From Phlegmacium glaucopus (lineage: Eukaryota > Basidiomycota > Agaricomycetes > Agaricales > Cortinariaceae), in the NCBI GenBank assembly GCA_015039465.1, contig MU130662.1, forward strand, positions 84,883 to 103,598: a DNA stretch of 18,716 nt, read 5' to 3'. Made by a program: the position numbers and the translations under genes. Below, in pieces: positions 17,260-18,716 of this stretch (the first letter of the stretch is position 1; each line of letters starts with the position of its first letter). A model generated the notes under the pieces. The model was not told the DNA's origin. It saw nothing but the letters and a program-made list of their open reading frames with translations, and ran no database searches.

Positions 17260-18716
17260 CAAAAATCCTCCTCCCCAACATCGCGAGATTGTCCACGAGG
17301 ATGAGTTGCCATCGTGACTCTTTCGCCCGAGTTCGGATCCTCGATAGTGAGCATCTGCTGACCGTCCGCGAAATTCTTGACCGTGCTTTCGGTAACCAAG
17401 TCGAATGGACAACCTAAAAGAATATCGTAAGCTGGAAAACGAAGAATATGAACTTGCATGTAAATTGTTAAATCGCCAAACTTGAATGGGACGTTTCGCG
17501 CTAATCCCAGTGACTTGTTAAATGTGCCATTCGCGGACTGCATTTGAAGCTTGATTCGCGGGTCGTACGTTAAACCGAGGTCGTTACAGATCTCTTCGGA
17601 CATTGCTATGATTTGACAACCAGGATCCAGGATGCACTCTACCTCTCGTTTGTTGTCGACGATGCAGTGAACGGCATGAATCGCGCTGGACTCTGCAGCG
17701 ACCACAAGTTCGGCTGGGTCTGGAAGCTCTCCTGGTGGTAAGGCGAAGAGGTATTGCTCGATTGGATCCTGGATCACCATCCTCTCTCTCTCTATCATCC
17801 CCTCCGCTAAAGTCGACAACCCTATCATCATCTCCTCATCCTCAAACTCCTCCTCTATGACTGCCGCAAGGTTTTGTGTAGCGACCGGTGCCCGTTCCTG
17901 ACCCTGAGGTACACGCTTATTGGTGATCTGTTCGCGAACGTGAGAGCGAACCTCAGGAGAAATAGACCACAATTCGCGCTGGGTAAGGGTGATGGGAGCT
18001 TCCATGGAACGCTGGTAGACATCCGCAGCTATCTTGGTATCGTATACGGGTGGATAGGTACGGTAAGATGGGTCGTTCCTGCGTACTGGGGCTGGAGCGT
18101 TGAACTTCTGTTGCTGCCCAATGACTCGGTTGACTGGTGGGGCGTATGCAGCGTCCTTAGCTTTCGCGAATGGGTGTTCTACCGTTGCTGGCTTGTTTGT
18201 GCTAAACGGCGCGCGGAATGCGTTGACTCTCAGCCTAACCTCCTCCTCCCTCTCTCTTTCTTCTCCATCCCTCGCTCTCTGCCCTCTCATCTGAACTCCC
18301 TTCCCCTTCTGCTGTAACGCGAATATTTCTGCCTGCAAGCTCACGATACGTTCCTCTGCTGTCAAATGATACACGGAGTGAATTTGAGTAACGTCTGGCT
18401 TGCTCTCGTTCATGATACGCATGTCGATTGTTTGTACGAACGATTTGGCTGTGATCGCGTTAGGGTTCCTCCTGTGCCACTCGTCAACTTTCTCCTTCAA
18501 ATTCGCTCCTGGAAGCGCCTGCGGTATCCATTCTCCTCCCGGCAACCCTATCTTTCCATCCGCTAACCTCACCACTTTACCCTGCTTAAGATACTCCTCT
18601 ACTGCTGCGCAATCCCTTATCAAATGTTCCAACCCATCAAACAAACACCTCAACTGCCTCCTTGGCCCTCCTGAGTATCCTCCACCTCCTGAATATCCTC
18701 CACCTCCTGAATATCC
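17259..18716 (-). CDS. gag-pro: Ty3/gypsy Gag-protease C-terminal part (N-terminus off the right edge)
   Basis: 485 residues are visible; the frame is open to the window edge. It begins with GYSGGG repeats (15-bp units, 18672-18716), then a knuckle-like CLFDGLEHLIRDC followed by YLKQGKVVRLADGKIGLPGG, the usual sequence after a Gag zinc knuckle. The second Cys is Asp and the spacing is one residue short of C-x2-C-x4-H-x4-C. A Glu/Arg-rich helical region and a DUF4100-like segment (YRTYPPVYD; PITLTQRELWSISPEVR) follow. The C-terminus is a retropepsin: CILDPGCQIIAMSE (17641-17600), SANGTFNKSLGLARNVPF, YDILLGCPFDLV. The catalytic motif reads D-P-G instead of D-S/T-G; I recall this as a trait of this lineage. 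Translation ends in TGATG, where the pol ATG overlaps the stop by one base. Confidence 0.88.
   Translation of the reverse strand, partial: GYSGGGGYSGGGGYSGGPRRQLRCLFDGLEHLIRDCAAVEEYLKQGKVVRLADGKIGLPGGEWIPQALPGANLKEKVDEWHRRNPNAITAKSFVQTIDMRIMNESKPDVTQIHSVYHLTAEERIVSLQAEIFALQQKGKGVQMRGQRARDGEEREREEEVRLRVNAFRAPFSTNKPATVEHPFAKAKDAAYAPPVNRVIGQQQKFNAPAPVRRNDPSYRTYPPVYDTKIAADVYQRSMEAPITLTQRELWSISPEVRSHVREQITNKRVPQGQERAPVATQNLAAVIEEEFEDEEMMIGLSTLAEGMIERERMVIQDPIEQYLFALPPGELPDPAELVVAAESSAIHAVHCIVDNKREVECILDPGCQIIAMSEEICNDLGLTYDPRIKLQMQSANGTFNKSLGLARNVPFKFGDLTIYMQVHILRFPAYDILLGCPFDLVTESTVKNFADGQQMLTIEDPNSGERVTMATHPRGQSRDVGEEDF

Larger units (their letters stand above)
10414..18716 (-). mobile_element. 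Ty3/gypsy retrotransposon 2 with an antisense cargo gene (right end outside the window)
   Basis: Read on the minus strand the order is gag-pro (open at the right edge), pol, a PPT-like motif, an antisense four-exon gene, a second PPT-like motif and a probable 3' LTR. The word CGCGA/TCGCG is unusually frequent through the LTR-like segment, the region after pol and pol itself, which argues that they form one unit. Gag-pro and pol are intact as far as visible, so the element may be young. At least 8.3 kb lie in the window. An alternative is two nested or adjacent elements with the antisense gene trapped between them. Confidence 0.6.

Noticed and set aside
17874..18317. Plus-strand ORF antisense to gag-pro
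   Set aside because: Starts and ends within the conserved gag-pro frame, no splice structure or recognisable domain, unlike the antisense gene at 11449-12759.

Overview
The window looks like nuclear DNA of a mushroom-forming basidiomycete (Agaricomycetes). Coding regions are cut by introns of about 45-63 nt with GT..AG ends and CTAAC/CTGA-type branch sites. The families are typical of the group: an NLR-type TPR gene with the 'HPLVHCWSRERM' signature, Ty3/gypsy elements, and an intron-containing DDE transposase. I recall the TPR family from Laccaria-like ectomycorrhizal genomes, but the species cannot be fixed from this sequence. The region is repeat-rich and transposon-dominated.

Layout. 1-696 (minus): 3' part of a spliced gene for a basic, nuclear-looking protein ending in an acidic, Asn-rich 7-residue tandem repeat that runs off the left edge. 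846-928: degenerate tRNA-like Pol III unit (A box, B box, T run), probably a SINE head. 950-1330: degenerate, strongly self-complementary 12-bp repeat tract. 1345-2905 (plus): decayed 3' half of an NB-ARC/TPR gene, cut off at the repeat tract and broken by two frameshifting deletions. 2906-4128: no convincing gene. 4204-6501 (plus): five-exon gene of a fungal family (PB1-like, Ser/Lys linker, Cys/His, SAM-like). Its third intron carries a 615-bp hAT-type MITE with a perfect 8-bp target duplication. 6545-7105 (minus): 3' part of a Tc1/mariner-IS630-like DDE transposase gene, truncated by a first gypsy element. 7106 to about 9957 (plus): truncated gypsy element 1 (LTR-like region, intact gag, broken protease, no RT). 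9971-10435 (minus): charged coiled-coil ORF next to an LTR. 10414 to the right edge (minus): gypsy element 2, with probable LTR, an antisense cargo gene, an intact pol and most of gag-pro.

The most interesting structure is element 2. Between pol and the probable 3' LTR lies a complete four-exon gene on the opposite strand (11449-12759), with its own TATA box. It encodes a protein with a Zn(II)2Cys6-spaced cysteine cluster and a C-terminal coiled coil, the plan of a fungal transcription factor. The gene lies between two copies of the same polypurine-tract/hairpin motif (11271-11303 and 13264-13296). Its introns are unspliceable in the element's genomic RNA, so it could survive retrotransposition as cargo. 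Gag-pro and pol overlap in different frames, and gag-pro stops in a TGATG stop/start overlap.
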